A stretch of 64,000 nt of DNA from Roseobacter insulae (GCF_019375555.1 NZ_JAHXDN010000008.1:1-64000), one strand, 5' to 3'. Shown: positions 26,441-36,006, counted from the stretch's first letter. Notes: generated by a model not told the origin, from the letters alone. Made by a program: numbers and translations.

Positions 26441-28117
26441 ATGGAACAGATATTACCCGGCGTGTCGGTTGCCGTCCGCCCAGAAGGCCTGATCATCCCC
26501 GGTGTCGTGTCGATCAGCGCGATCGGAATGGTCGGCACCGCCAGCAAGGGACCGGTCAACGAACCTGTCATCATCGGCTCCACCGCGGAGGCGCGGGAGG
26601 TGTTTGGCGAGGCCGATGCCTTCGACCCGGACAACCCCGGCGACGAACTGACCCTGATCCGCGCCATCGATCTGGCCTATGACCACGGCGCGCGCGATGT
26701 GATCGCTGTTCGGGCCTCGGTGCCGGAAGGTCAACCCGGTGTGGCTGAACACGCGAGTTTCACCGTGCAGTCCGCCGGCGGCGATTGCTGCACCTTGCTG
26801 GCCAAAACCCCCGGAAACTGGGGCAATGATCTGGGTATCAACATCTCGCCGGCGGAGGAAAACGCCGTGATCGCGGATGAAACGCATAACGGTCCCGTAC
26901 CGATTTCCCTGACCCACACGCAAATCGTGGAGAGTGCGCGCAACCGCATTGCCGTCTTGGCAAGCGGATCGACCGTGGCGGTGGACCGCACGGTTGTCGT
27001 TGGTGCGGCGCCTGCTGCAGGCGAGGTGCAGGTGGACCTCGCAACCGGAGACCTCACCTTTCCTGCCGGCGAAGAACCGGGGGGCGCCGACACCGTCATC
27101 GCCACCTATGTCGTGCGGTCGGACGACGCGGTGAAAGTAACACTGCGCCACGATCTGAACGAAGAGACCTTCACCGCCGTCAACGGGCAGCATCTCGCGG
27201 ATCTGCTGGAAGATTCCGATTTTGCCGAACTGGACGGCACCGCCGGTAACCCCAACATTGGCGAGATACCCACCGCTTTTGCCACAACCACGGAATTCCA
27301 GCTTTTTGGCGGCGGATCGAACGGCGCTGCCGGTGCCAGCTACAATAACGGCTTTGAAGCGCTTGCCAACGAACCGGCCTTCATCATCGTCGCGGCCGGG
27401 CAGGACAATGGCGGCACGATTGGCGCAGACCTGACGGCGCATGTGACGTCCGCCAGTTCCGACACCAACAAGCGTGAGCGCATCGGCGTGATCGGATCAC
27501 CCTTCGAGGCTGATCTTGACGACATCCTCGGCCATACGCTGAACAGCGACCGCATCGTCTTTGTCGCACCGGGTGTCACGGTGTCCGACGTTGTGACCGG
27601 TGAGCCGGTCACGCTTTCCGGTGGGTATGCCGCGGCGGCCGTCGCTGGCATGATTTCCGGGGCGCCGATCAACCGCAGCCTGACCAACAAGGTACTGTCC
27701 GTCGCCGGGCTGGAAGAAGAGTACACCCAGGCCGAATTGCGGCGGCTGGTGCAGGCCCGTGTTCTGGCGCTGGAGAAAAAGCTGGGGTTCCGAACCGTCA
27801 AGGGGATCACCACCTCGACCAACACCGCCTGGCACCAGATCACCACGCGGCGGATCGTGGATTTCGCGGTGTTCGGCGTCCGCTCTGCGGCCAACCCGTA
27901 TATCGGCCTGCTCAATAACGAGCGGGTCCGTGCGGCGATGCAGTCGACCATCAACAGCTTCCTCGCCGAAATGGTCATCGACGAACAGCTGGTCAGCTAC
28001 GAGCTGGAGGTCACCGCCACCCGCGATGACGAAATCCGCGGCATCGCACGGGTCACCATCGTGCTGCGCCCGACGTTCAGCATCGATTTCATCAAAGTCA
28101 CGATGTTCCTCGAATAG
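26441..28117 (+). CDS. Contractile tail sheath protein
   Basis: A 558-residue sheath protein of the phage/eCIS type. The N-terminus PGVSVAVRPEGLIIPGVVSIS is the usual strand-exchange arm, followed by IGMVGTASKGPVNEPVII. A long inserted middle domain (about 120-290) explains the size. The conserved C-terminal sheath domain includes RIVFVAPGV, GGYAAAAVAGMISGAPINRSLTNK, ITTRRIVDFAVFGVRSAANPYIG and the closing strand IRGIARVTIVLRPTFSIDFIKVTM. AGGAGA precedes the ATG. The sheath contracts to push the inner tube through the target envelope. Confidence 0.92.
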   Translation: MEQILPGVSVAVRPEGLIIPGVVSISAIGMVGTASKGPVNEPVIIGSTAEAREVFGEADAFDPDNPGDELTLIRAIDLAYDHGARDVIAVRASVPEGQPGVAEHASFTVQSAGGDCCTLLAKTPGNWGNDLGINISPAEENAVIADETHNGPVPISLTHTQIVESARNRIAVLASGSTVAVDRTVVVGAAPAAGEVQVDLATGDLTFPAGEEPGGADTVIATYVVRSDDAVKVTLRHDLNEETFTAVNGQHLADLLEDSDFAELDGTAGNPNIGEIPTAFATTTEFQLFGGGSNGAAGASYNNGFEALANEPAFIIVAAGQDNGGTIGADLTAHVTSASSDTNKRERIGVIGSPFEADLDDILGHTLNSDRIVFVAPGVTVSDVVTGEPVTLSGGYAAAAVAGMISGAPINRSLTNKVLSVAGLEEEYTQAELRRLVQARVLALEKKLGFRTVKGITTSTNTAWHQITTRRIVDFAVFGVRSAANPYIGLLNNERVRAAMQSTINSFLAEMVIDEQLVSYELEVTATRDDEIRGIARVTIVLRPTFSIDFIKVTMFLE

Positions 28118-28129
28118 GGAGACGAAAAA

Positions 28130-28672
28130 ATGGCAAACACCAATGTATTCACCGGTGGCGACGCGACGCTGACGCTTGCGCCGCTCGACACGCCGCCGGG
28201 CGGCGATGCGGAATCGATCATCTCCCGCTACGAAATCGCGACAGCAGTGGGGCGCGTGACCGGCGTGCGCTTCACGGTCGACACCGATCTGCGCAGCTTT
28301 CACGAGATCGGCTTTCGCCATGTCACATCGCTGCACGAAGGAAACATCGACATCTGCGGCGAGGCGGACAGAGCCTATATCAACGGCGCGCTGCTGGGTC
28401 TTCTGATGGGGCGGAAATCCTTTCTCGACAACAATCAGCGCACCTTCCAGCCGGAATTCAACATGACCCTGCAACTGAATGACCCAGCGGTCGTCGGGCA
28501 GGCAAGGTTGACGCTGAATGGCGTGAAATTCCAAAGCTGGGCCTTTGCGCTTCCCGAAGATGACATCGTGATGGAGAAAGTGAGTTTCCGCGCCAAGAGC
28601 GTCGATATCGCCGATTTCGATGATGACAGCGGCGTGTCGGCAGGCCCGGCCTTCGTTGATCAGGAAGGATGA
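28130..28672 (+). CDS. Tail tube protein
   Basis: A 180-residue protein directly after the sheath gene (12 bases, GGGAGA site), the normal position for the inner tube subunit. The beta-rich pattern fits the Hcp/gp19 tube fold: GRVTGVRFTVDTDLRSFHEIGFRH, LHEGNIDICGEADRAYIN, FQPEFNMTLQLND and MEKVSFRAKSVDIADF. I infer tube from position and fold appearance; there is only one tube-type gene here, while many eCIS have two or three. Confidence 0.78.
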   Translation: MANTNVFTGGDATLTLAPLDTPPGGDAESIISRYEIATAVGRVTGVRFTVDTDLRSFHEIGFRHVTSLHEGNIDICGEADRAYINGALLGLLMGRKSFLDNNQRTFQPEFNMTLQLNDPAVVGQARLTLNGVKFQSWAFALPEDDIVMEKVSFRAKSVDIADFDDDSGVSAGPAFVDQEG

Positions 28673-28680
28673 GGGAAACC

Positions 28681-29148
28681 ATGACACTTTCAGGCGAAGA
28701 ACTGCTGGCTGGCGCGTCGGCGCGGCACCTGCACGACATCCCGCCCGAGCATCTTGGCACAGACGACGGCGCGGCACCGGCTCAGGTCGAACTGCGCCCG
28801 CTCACTGTGCGGGACTTGCAGGTGATCGCGCGGGCCTCGAAGGAGGATGAAAACCTGTCTGCCGCGCTGATGATCCAGCAGGCTCTGGTGGCGCCGGAGT
28901 TGTCGCTGCGCGACGTCGAACGGCTGCCAGCAGGTCTGGCCCGGCACCTTGTCGATCAGATCAACGCCCTGAGCGGCATTGATCTGCCGCAAAACGCGCT
29001 GGAGGAGATGGTGCAGGCGCCGCTGGCAAAGGCCTGTTTCGTGCTGGCACGCGAATTCGGCTGGACCCCGGAGGAGGTGAGCGGAATGACGATCGGTCAA
29101 ATCCTGCTCTATCTGGAAATGGGCACGCGCGAGGCACAGGCCGGATGA
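28681..29148 (+). CDS. Tail assembly chaperone-like protein
   Basis: A 155-residue, mostly helical acidic protein after the tube gene. VELRPLTVRDLQVIARASKEDENLSAALMIQQALV and the following helices look like tail assembly chaperones (the gpG/gp24-type proteins that coat the tape measure). The start is ATG 28681 with GAGGGA before it; ATG 28669 overlaps the tube stop and has a poorly placed ribosome site. It overlaps the next gene by 4 bases. Confidence 0.6.
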   Translation: MTLSGEELLAGASARHLHDIPPEHLGTDDGAAPAQVELRPLTVRDLQVIARASKEDENLSAALMIQQALVAPELSLRDVERLPAGLARHLVDQINALSGIDLPQNALEEMVQAPLAKACFVLAREFGWTPEEVSGMTIGQILLYLEMGTREAQAG

Positions 29149-30371
29149 CCGGGCCATTGGCATCCGCCGCACCCTCGCGGTTGCGCAAGGCGGCACAGGC
29201 GGGTGCCGGTCGCGGTGCGGCGGTGTTTCTGCGCCGACTGCGGGCGCAGACGGTGGTGTTGGAAAACTGGCAGCGCGCGGCCCGCCAGCATGACTGGTTG
29301 CACAAGGATACCAGGCTGCGGCTGGGGCCACCTATGGGCAGCGGGTTGCATCATTGGTGCAGCGCGCCGCTGGCGGAAACAGCACAGGAAGCCGCGCCAA
29401 GGCCCTTGGGTAAAGCGCCGATCAAACCTGCGACACCCGTGCCACCAAGGCGTCAACCGTCATTTCTGAAACCGTCGCCCAGTAAGGCCACTGCCGTCGC
29501 GCCCGGCGCCGGCGCTGACATCAAGACGCTGCCTGCCAAGGTTGGCGGCGGCAGGTTAAGGCTGTGGTCGAAAACAGAGGCGTCCTTTCTGGAAAAGCCT
29601 AGTGGGTCACAACCATCAGCAATTGCCCTTGCGCGGAGGCCACGACCGGGACGCAGCCCCTTGCCCGATGCCGGAATTGACTGGAAAGAACCCCTCAGGT
29701 CCAAGGCAATGCAAAGGTTATCCGCGCATGGCGTGCCACAGGACAGGCCCCGCGGCTTGTCAGATGTCTGGGAAAGGCCGGTGGCAGGTATTGCCGCGCC
29801 AATCGCTCTTCTGCGGCACCTTCTGTCGCCGCCACCCCGCGCCACCGGGCAAAACACCGCTTCACGCCCCGGGACCGCAGCACAGTTTTCCGCCCTCGGC
29901 ACGGCGCCCATTCAGCACCCCGGCGACCCGATGGCACACCCCCGTGAAAAGGTCCGGCGCAACCCGCAGTTTGCCGACACCCCACCCAACGAAAGGGTCG
30001 GTCACCCCGCACCGCAGCCATTACAGGACAGTTCGGCACAGAGGCCAGCGATCCCCCAACTGGTGGACCCGGCACCTCCGGACACGCGCGACCCCCTGCA
30101 CCGCGACACGCTGGCACCGCCGCCGCATCACACACCCGTACCCCTGCCCCCGCAGCCGGACCTCACCCCGCCGGTTGCCGCGATCATCGCGCCCGCCGAC
30201 CGGGCGGCCCTGACCCGGGCGCAGGGCGCAGTGGAAGATGAGCCACCGGAGCCCGCGCCCCAGACCACCCGCACCATGCCGCATCCGCCGCGGTTCGACC
30301 GCGCCGATCTGGGCGACGCGCTTGCCAAAATTCTGCGCGACGAGGCGCGGCGCCACGGCATAGACGTATGA
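29145..30371 (+). CDS. Proline-rich, probably disordered protein of the tail-like cluster
   Basis: A 408-residue protein of unknown function. The first 60 residues are basic and helical (RLRKAAQAGAGRGAAVFLRR), the middle is long low-complexity sequence rich in Pro, Arg, Ala and His (for example TPVPLPPQPDLTPP), and the end is a short ordered segment PRFDRADLGDALAKILRDEARRHG. It sits where a tape-measure protein is usually encoded, after the chaperone-like gene, but it has no long coiled-coil or membrane segment. It could be a tape-measure substitute, a scaffold or a cargo. Confidence 0.6.
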   Translation: MTGPLASAAPSRLRKAAQAGAGRGAAVFLRRLRAQTVVLENWQRAARQHDWLHKDTRLRLGPPMGSGLHHWCSAPLAETAQEAAPRPLGKAPIKPATPVPPRRQPSFLKPSPSKATAVAPGAGADIKTLPAKVGGGRLRLWSKTEASFLEKPSGSQPSAIALARRPRPGRSPLPDAGIDWKEPLRSKAMQRLSAHGVPQDRPRGLSDVWERPVAGIAAPIALLRHLLSPPPRATGQNTASRPGTAAQFSALGTAPIQHPGDPMAHPREKVRRNPQFADTPPNERVGHPAPQPLQDSSAQRPAIPQLVDPAPPDTRDPLHRDTLAPPPHHTPVPLPPQPDLTPPVAAIIAPADRAALTRAQGAVEDEPPEPAPQTTRTMPHPPRFDRADLGDALAKILRDEARRHGIDV

Positions 30372-30380
30372 GGAACCGAT

Positions 30381-30923
30381 ATGCGCCCCATGCTTGACGA
30401 AATAGCCCTGCCGCAGGTCCAGACGCTCAGGCTGCGTGATGCCAGGGCGCTGGCCGAGCATCGCGCACCGCAGATGCAGGGCAGCTACTTTCAGAACATG
30501 GGGCGTCACGCCACCGCGATCCTCGTGGCAGGCGTGGCCAGCGGACCGGACGCACAGCAGGTGCTTGGCACCGTGACCGAGCTGTTTGAGGCCGGCGATC
30601 CGATCCCCTTCGTCGCGGACATCGTGGCGGATGCCGAAATTGATCAGGTCATTATAGACGATTTTCGCACCCGCGAAGTATCTGGCAAGCCGGACCGCTA
30701 TGCCTACGCGCTGGTGCTTAGGGAATTTCAGGAACCGGCAGAGCCCGAGGCCATTGGCCTGCTCGATGACGACATTCTGGACGAGGCCGAAGGGCTGCTG
30801 GACGGCATCATCGACGGGCTTGATCTGATGCCCGATTTCGCCACCGGACTGGAGCGTTTCGTGGCGCCGCTCAGCGGGTTGCTGGAACGGTTGCAGCAAC
30901 TTAACGGCGGCGGCCGCACGTAA
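30381..30923 (+). CDS. gpU-like tail protein, short paralogue
   Basis: A 180-residue protein. The first 120 residues look like the P2 gpU / DNA-circularisation N-terminal domain: TAILVAGVASGPDAQQVLGTV, then LFEAGDPIPFVADI and RYAYALVLREFQEP. The rest is an acidic amphipathic helix region rich in Leu/Asp. The N-terminal 120 residues align along their length with the N-terminus of the 1356-residue protein two genes on (shared PML.EI.L.QVQ, GV.SGP.A and LREF/Y.E). GAGGA precedes the start. Role: tube completion or adaptor to the hub. It has no LysM domain. Confidence 0.68.
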   Translation: MRPMLDEIALPQVQTLRLRDARALAEHRAPQMQGSYFQNMGRHATAILVAGVASGPDAQQVLGTVTELFEAGDPIPFVADIVADAEIDQVIIDDFRTREVSGKPDRYAYALVLREFQEPAEPEAIGLLDDDILDEAEGLLDGIIDGLDLMPDFATGLERFVAPLSGLLERLQQLNGGGRT

Positions 30924-30950
30924 CCGCCACCACACAAAAGGAGAAGAAGC

Positions 30951-31367
30951 ATGGCAGACAACCTGTTTGAAGACCTCAAGGAAGTTCTGCAGGATTTCAA
31001 GGACTTCCTCGACGAAAAAGTGAGTGTGATCCAGCCGGCGATTGCCGCGTTGCGATCCATCATCCCCGATCAGATCGACAGTCTTCTGGACACGCTGATC
31101 GACTTGATGGGCAAGCTGAAAACCGAAGTGCAGAACCTCGACGTCAGTGCCATTCCCGGCCTGGCGGAAGCGGCCGAGTTTACCGGGCAGGTGAAAGGTT
31201 TCGTGGATGCCGCCAAGGCTCTGCTGCCTGACAATGCGGACGATTTCGATGCGGTGTCCGATATTGCGGATGTCGTGGGCGGGCTTCCCTCCATTGACGA
31301 AGTGAAAGGTGAGATTATCGCATTGATTGATGCGATCGTGGGCCACCTCAACTCGCTGAAAGCGTAA
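30951..31367 (+). CDS. Small all-helical acidic protein of the tail-like cluster
   Basis: A 138-residue protein that I do not recognise. It consists of amphipathic helices with Leu/Ile/Val heptads (LKEVLQDFKDFLDEK, IDSLLDTLIDLMGKLKTEVQ, IIALIDAIVGHLNSLK) and no Cys. AAGGAG precedes the ATG. The pattern resembles phasin-like or apolipoprotein-like helical bundles. It stands between the two gpU-like genes and may help assembly or loading of the larger one. Confidence 0.6.
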   Translation: MADNLFEDLKEVLQDFKDFLDEKVSVIQPAIAALRSIIPDQIDSLLDTLIDLMGKLKTEVQNLDVSAIPGLAEAAEFTGQVKGFVDAAKALLPDNADDFDAVSDIADVVGGLPSIDEVKGEIIALIDAIVGHLNSLKA

Positions 31368-31383
31368 CGGAGAGGCTCGGAAC

Positions 31384-34300
31384 ATGGCGCCACCGATCCG
31401 CCCGATGCTCGGAGAGATCGAGCTTCAGCAGGTCCAGCTGATCCAGCTGGACGAGGATCAGGTATTGACCCGCCACGATGTTCCCGCCCTTGAGGGCGAC
31501 TTCTTTCAGCGGCTGGGACAGGCGGGGGCCGCGATCGAACTGACGGGTGTGCAAAGTGGACCAGAGGCGCGCGAAGGTCTGAACGGGCTTCGGGAAGCCT
31601 ACCGCGCGGCCGCGCCGCTGACCTTTGCCGCCGATATCGTCAGCGCCACCGATCTCGAAGACGTACTGATCGAGAGGTTCGAGATTGCCGAACAGGCCGG
31701 GTTGCCCGATGCCTTCGAGTACCGCCTGCGGCTGCGCGAATACACCGAAGCCCCCGAACCCGAGCCGGAAGTGCCCCCGCCGCCACCGCCACCACCACCC
31801 GTGACCGAGGACGAGGGCGTTCTTGTCGTCACCGTCATCAAGGAGGGGGATCCGGGCTTCGATCCCTCGGGCGTGAACGTCACCGTTGCAGGCACAACCC
31901 AGGACGGCGAAGAGATCAACGACCGCCCGCTGACCAATCGCGAGGACAACCGCTGGACAGAAGACCCGTTTCCGGCCGGCAGCTTCACCGTTCGGGCCGC
32001 TGCGCCCGGTGCCGCCGCCGACGGCGGAGATCTTTCCGGTGTTGCCACCGCTGCGGTCCGGGCGGGAGAGACCACCGAGGTCGAGATCGTCCTGCGCGAC
32101 ACCGCGGCGCTCGCACTGCGGTTCCTGGTGCATTTCCGGTTCGACAGCGCCTTTGTCGAACCCTGCCTGAAACATGTCTTGCGCCAGGTCGCCGGATTTG
32201 CCGCCGACAATCCGGATATGCGCCTTGTGACGGTCGGGCACACGGATCTGACGGGATCGAACGCTTACAATCAGTCCCTGTCAGAGCGCCGCGCGCGCAG
32301 CGTCTTTGCCATGCTGCGGTTCGGCAATGATCCGCAGGCCGCCATCGACGAATGGAACGAGATCCGCCAGATGCGGACACCGGGCACCACGCTCAGCCTG
32401 CGCGACAGTTGGGGTACCCGGGAATACCAGCAGATGCTGCAGGATCGCGGTTTCTACCAGGGTCGGATCGACGGCGATCACGGACCTTTGACAGACACCG
32501 CGGTACGCGATTTCCAAACGGCCAACGGCCTGCCGCCCACCGGTGCGATGAACGGCGCGACATGGCCTGTCCTGATCGAAGCCTACCTCTCCGCCGAAAA
32601 CCTTTCCGTGCCCGATGACCGCTTCCTGCCCAACTGCCCCGGCGAAATCCTGAAGTGGCTGGGCTGCGGTGAACTGGACCCGGTGCGCAATGAAACCTTC
32701 GCCTGGCGTCCCAACCGGCGGACCGAACTGCTGTTCACCCGCGCGACGGACCTGCCAGCGGACGTGGCTGAGCCTGATACAGTCAACCTACCGTCACCCG
32801 GCAGCGTCGCGGGCGGATGGTGTCTGAACGACAGCGGTACGACAACCCGCTGCTGCTTTGTCGAACCCAACCTCAACAGCGCCCGGCACGAGACCTGCCC
32901 GGGCACGTTGCCTCGCGGTGATCCACTGACCCGTCAGGCGGCAGAGCCGAGCCCAAGCTTTGTGGTGCAGGGGTCGATCCGGTTCGAGGACGGCACACCC
33001 TACACCGGCGCATTTTTCATCACGGCGCCGGATGGCGAGTATATGGACGGCGAGCGGCCCAGCAGTTCCGGCAGCGGTCGCGCCGGAACCCCGCTGCGTC
33101 GTCACCCCGAAGCCGACGGATCCTTCCAGTATCCCGACAAACCGAAAACACCGGGCATTTTCATCCTCGAACTGGATGCCGATGTGGTGGCGCGTCCGGT
33201 TGGCGCCCCCCTGAGCGAGGCGAAGGGTCCGGTGGTGTGCATGCGTCTGGCCAGCGGTGCTGATCACTTTGACGTCGTGATCGTGGATCGGTCCGTCGCG
33301 GAGGTGGTCCCACGAATCGAGCTGCCCAGACCAGTCGGCGCGCCGCCAACCGGCGGGCCAGGCACGGACCCCGTCGAGAATGTCGTGGTGCTGAAACGGG
33401 CCCATACTTCGCCGGCGCGGCGCCCGGTGGTGTTCCTTGCGACCCCGAGTTTTGAAGGCACGGGGACGGTCACCATCGAGCAGGGCGCCGATAAGGTCCG
33501 CCTGTTTGACGCGCTTGTGGGCGGCAACGAACTGACCTTCGACGGCACCGACAATGTGTTCTCGGGCACCGATTTCGAGCTTCTGGGCATCCGGCTCTTT
33601 GCCGAAGGGGGCCCCACCCCCAGCGCGGCGCTCGACGATGTGGAAATCAAACTGCAACTGACGGTGAACGGCAGTCCCGGGTTCTCGACCACGCGCAGCT
33701 TGACCACGGTCAGGCTGACGCTCGATATCACCGAAGACCCGCTGTTCGCGGCGCTCGATCCTCCGGTGCTGCCGGAAGCGGAGAAGATAAACCCGGGCCG
33801 CCCGCTGCAGGTGCAAAACATCGGGCGCAACGCGCAACGTATTCTGCTGCTGGTGCGGCGCGCGGAACCGGCGGCCTTCGCCGGTAATCTGGAGCTGAAC
33901 CGGATCAACCAGCGGGTTGCCCTCTTCGGGTCTGCCGACGAGATACCCGCAGCTGGTCAGACACCCGTGACACTGCCCCACAGCTTCGCCAATACGAGCG
34001 TGCCGGAAACGGCACCGCCCGTGCGGGAAATCGGTCTGCGTTTTTTTGCCGAGGGTGCGCAGATCAGCGCCGCCGCGCGTGACACCGGGTTCCAGCTCGG
34101 GATCGCCGGGTTGGAGCCTGATGGCGACCGCGTGATCGTCACCACCAGCAGTTTCGAGATCGTCAATCAGGCAACCGCTGCGGCGGCCGCCGTGGATTTC
34201 GTGCGTGTGGGCCTGTGGGACAACGCCTTCAACACGACCACGGGCGCCCTGTTGAACGGCGTGGCCGAGGCGGCGAATTTCGTGGGGTCGGACACCCGCC

Positions 34301-35454
34301 ATTTCTTTGCCCGCGCGGTTGATCTGAATGGTGGCGCAGAAATCGACGCCGAATGGGGCACGCGGTTTGGCGACCAGTCCGATGACGATGTGCGCCCCGG
34401 TGTGGAAACGATCACCCTGCCGCCGTTGACAGGTGCCGCGAATACCTACGTGTCACGCGCGCTGATGCTTGTTACCGACACGCAGGACCGAAACCAGGCC
34501 ACCAACAGCGGGCTGGCCGCACCGCATCTCGATGCCGGGGCCCGCACCCTGGGCCAAAGCAATCACCGGCTGCGCCGCATCACCGTCAGCGACGCGCATC
34601 CGCTCGATCATGAAACGATGCTTGAATATTCGCCGGGTGGCTTTGGCGGACGGCGCTACACCATGCGGGCCAGCAACCCGGTCTTTGACCGCGCACCCGA
34701 GGACCGCAGACGCATTCGAGTCCATCTGATCAACGTGCGTGACGTCGCGGGCGGCACCGGCGCGCTGACCAATGCCCGCCGCACCCATGTGTCCGACACC
34801 ATGCGGGCGATCTACGCGGTCTGCGGCATCTTTGCCGAGGTCGATGAGACGGTGATCGATCCGCCCGCCTCCTGCACCGGCTGGCCAACCCGCTATACCG
34901 ATGCGATTGCCGTCGATCCGGCAGTCGAGGGCTTCACGCTGCCGGGCGCGAACCTTGCGGCCTCACCCAGCCAGAATGATCTGATCGATGCCGTGCGCGC
35001 GCTTCCGACGTTCGATGCCAATGACATTTACATTGTCTTCGTGGCCCGCATTTACGCGCCGCCGATCCCCGCCCCCGCTACACCGCCCGCCGGGGGGCTG
35101 GTGGCAGGCTCCCGCGGACAGTCCTTCCCCGATGCCTGGGTCGCGGCAGGGGCGACAAGCGCGGGCTTTACCTTTGTCGGTGTGCGCGGCGGCGTCACCG
35201 ACTTCACGGAGGTGCATGAGGTCACCCATGTCACCACCGATCTGCGCAATTCAGTGGGGGGGCATCTCGACCTGCCCGCGGCAAATGTGACCGACCGCTC
35301 GAACCTGATGCACAACGGCACGATCGATACCGCTGGCGTCGCAAGCACCAAACGGCTGTGGAACACGAATTTCAACAACCCTGGCATCGCGCCCCCCCTT
35401 ATCCCGGCGCAAATCGACGCGATCAGGGCATCCCGATACGTGAGGCCATTCTGA
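31384..35454 (+). CDS. Giant tail-linked protein: gpU-like, OmpA, peptidoglycan-binding and candidate metallopeptidase domains
   Basis: A 1356-residue multidomain protein. Residues 1-120: gpU-like tail domain, paralogous to the gene at 30381. About 130-139: polyproline linker. About 145-240: Ig-like region. About 245-340: OmpA-type peptidoglycan-binding domain with GHTDLTGSNAYNQSLSERRA. About 343-410: PG_binding_1 domain (LQDRGFYQGRIDGDHGPLTD). About 410-1090: beta-rich segments, with several Cys near 420-510. About 1110-1356: zincin-like domain with HEVTH at 1278-1282, a further His at 1294 and a Met-turn-like NLMHN near 1309. No signal peptide. I infer a tail-tip or tube-loaded protein that grips the cell wall and carries a protease effector. 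Confidence 0.72.
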   Translation: MAPPIRPMLGEIELQQVQLIQLDEDQVLTRHDVPALEGDFFQRLGQAGAAIELTGVQSGPEAREGLNGLREAYRAAAPLTFAADIVSATDLEDVLIERFEIAEQAGLPDAFEYRLRLREYTEAPEPEPEVPPPPPPPPPVTEDEGVLVVTVIKEGDPGFDPSGVNVTVAGTTQDGEEINDRPLTNREDNRWTEDPFPAGSFTVRAAAPGAAADGGDLSGVATAAVRAGETTEVEIVLRDTAALALRFLVHFRFDSAFVEPCLKHVLRQVAGFAADNPDMRLVTVGHTDLTGSNAYNQSLSERRARSVFAMLRFGNDPQAAIDEWNEIRQMRTPGTTLSLRDSWGTREYQQMLQDRGFYQGRIDGDHGPLTDTAVRDFQTANGLPPTGAMNGATWPVLIEAYLSAENLSVPDDRFLPNCPGEILKWLGCGELDPVRNETFAWRPNRRTELLFTRATDLPADVAEPDTVNLPSPGSVAGGWCLNDSGTTTRCCFVEPNLNSARHETCPGTLPRGDPLTRQAAEPSPSFVVQGSIRFEDGTPYTGAFFITAPDGEYMDGERPSSSGSGRAGTPLRRHPEADGSFQYPDKPKTPGIFILELDADVVARPVGAPLSEAKGPVVCMRLASGADHFDVVIVDRSVAEVVPRIELPRPVGAPPTGGPGTDPVENVVVLKRAHTSPARRPVVFLATPSFEGTGTVTIEQGADKVRLFDALVGGNELTFDGTDNVFSGTDFELLGIRLFAEGGPTPSAALDDVEIKLQLTVNGSPGFSTTRSLTTVRLTLDITEDPLFAALDPPVLPEAEKINPGRPLQVQNIGRNAQRILLLVRRAEPAAFAGNLELNRINQRVALFGSADEIPAAGQTPVTLPHSFANTSVPETAPPVREIGLRFFAEGAQISAAARDTGFQLGIAGLEPDGDRVIVTTSSFEIVNQATAAAAAVDFVRVGLWDNAFNTTTGALLNGVAEAANFVGSDTRHFFARAVDLNGGAEIDAEWGTRFGDQSDDDVRPGVETITLPPLTGAANTYVSRALMLVTDTQDRNQATNSGLAAPHLDAGARTLGQSNHRLRRITVSDAHPLDHETMLEYSPGGFGGRRYTMRASNPVFDRAPEDRRRIRVHLINVRDVAGGTGALTNARRTHVSDTMRAIYAVCGIFAEVDETVIDPPASCTGWPTRYTDAIAVDPAVEGFTLPGANLAASPSQNDLIDAVRALPTFDANDIYIVFVARIYAPPIPAPATPPAGGLVAGSRGQSFPDAWVAAGATSAGFTFVGVRGGVTDFTEVHEVTHVTTDLRNSVGGHLDLPAANVTDRSNLMHNGTIDTAGVASTKRLWNTNFNNPGIAPPLIPAQIDAIRASRYVRPF

Positions 35455-35990
35455 TGAGTGACATGAGCAACCTTCCTGCCGGCGTGCAGGATTATCTGAT
35501 CTCCGAAGACGCGCTCCGGCGGGCGCAGTTGCTGCAGGACCATCCTCAACTGGCAGAAGAACTCAAAAGCCCGGAGGTGCGCGAGATCATCCTGGCATGG
35601 CTGGCAAGCGATCCGGCACGGCAGGCATCAAACGAAAGCCTGCTGGAAAACTGCATCGAGTTCCTGACCGCGGGGGCCGCGCCCGGGGAGGCGGCGGTTA
35701 TCCGGCCGTTTTCGCTGCACGGCAACCAGCATGTACGCCTGCGCAGCTACGAGTTCCTCGTCAGCCTGTATTTCCCGGATCGCAACCGCGAGGCGCTGAT
35801 GTCCGTTCTGCAGCTGATGCTGTCCGATCATAGCGAAACCGTTCGCAGGGAAGCCGCCGGATTCGTCCAGCGTGCCAACCTGTCCGGTGAAATGACGCCA
35901 TTTCTGCGGGTGTGGCGCGACCGGGCGGAGGAAGACGGGCGTGGCGCCGAGGAAAGCTTTGAACTGATCAACCGACTGTTGACGCCGTGA
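35454..35990 (+). CDS. HEAT-repeat-like helical protein of the tail-like cluster
   Basis: A 178-residue, all-helical protein starting inside the stop of the giant gene (TGATGA). Helix pairs such as GNQHVRLRSYEFLVSLYFPDR and HSETVRREAAGFVQRANL look like HEAT/ARM-type repeats. There is no signal or membrane segment. The coupling to the giant gene suggests a chaperone or loading factor for it; this is inference. Confidence 0.6.
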   Translation: MSDMSNLPAGVQDYLISEDALRRAQLLQDHPQLAEELKSPEVREIILAWLASDPARQASNESLLENCIEFLTAGAAPGEAAVIRPFSLHGNQHVRLRSYEFLVSLYFPDRNREALMSVLQLMLSDHSETVRREAAGFVQRANLSGEMTPFLRVWRDRAEEDGRGAEESFELINRLLTP

Positions 35991-36006
35991 AGGAGGCTGC
36001 AAGCAT

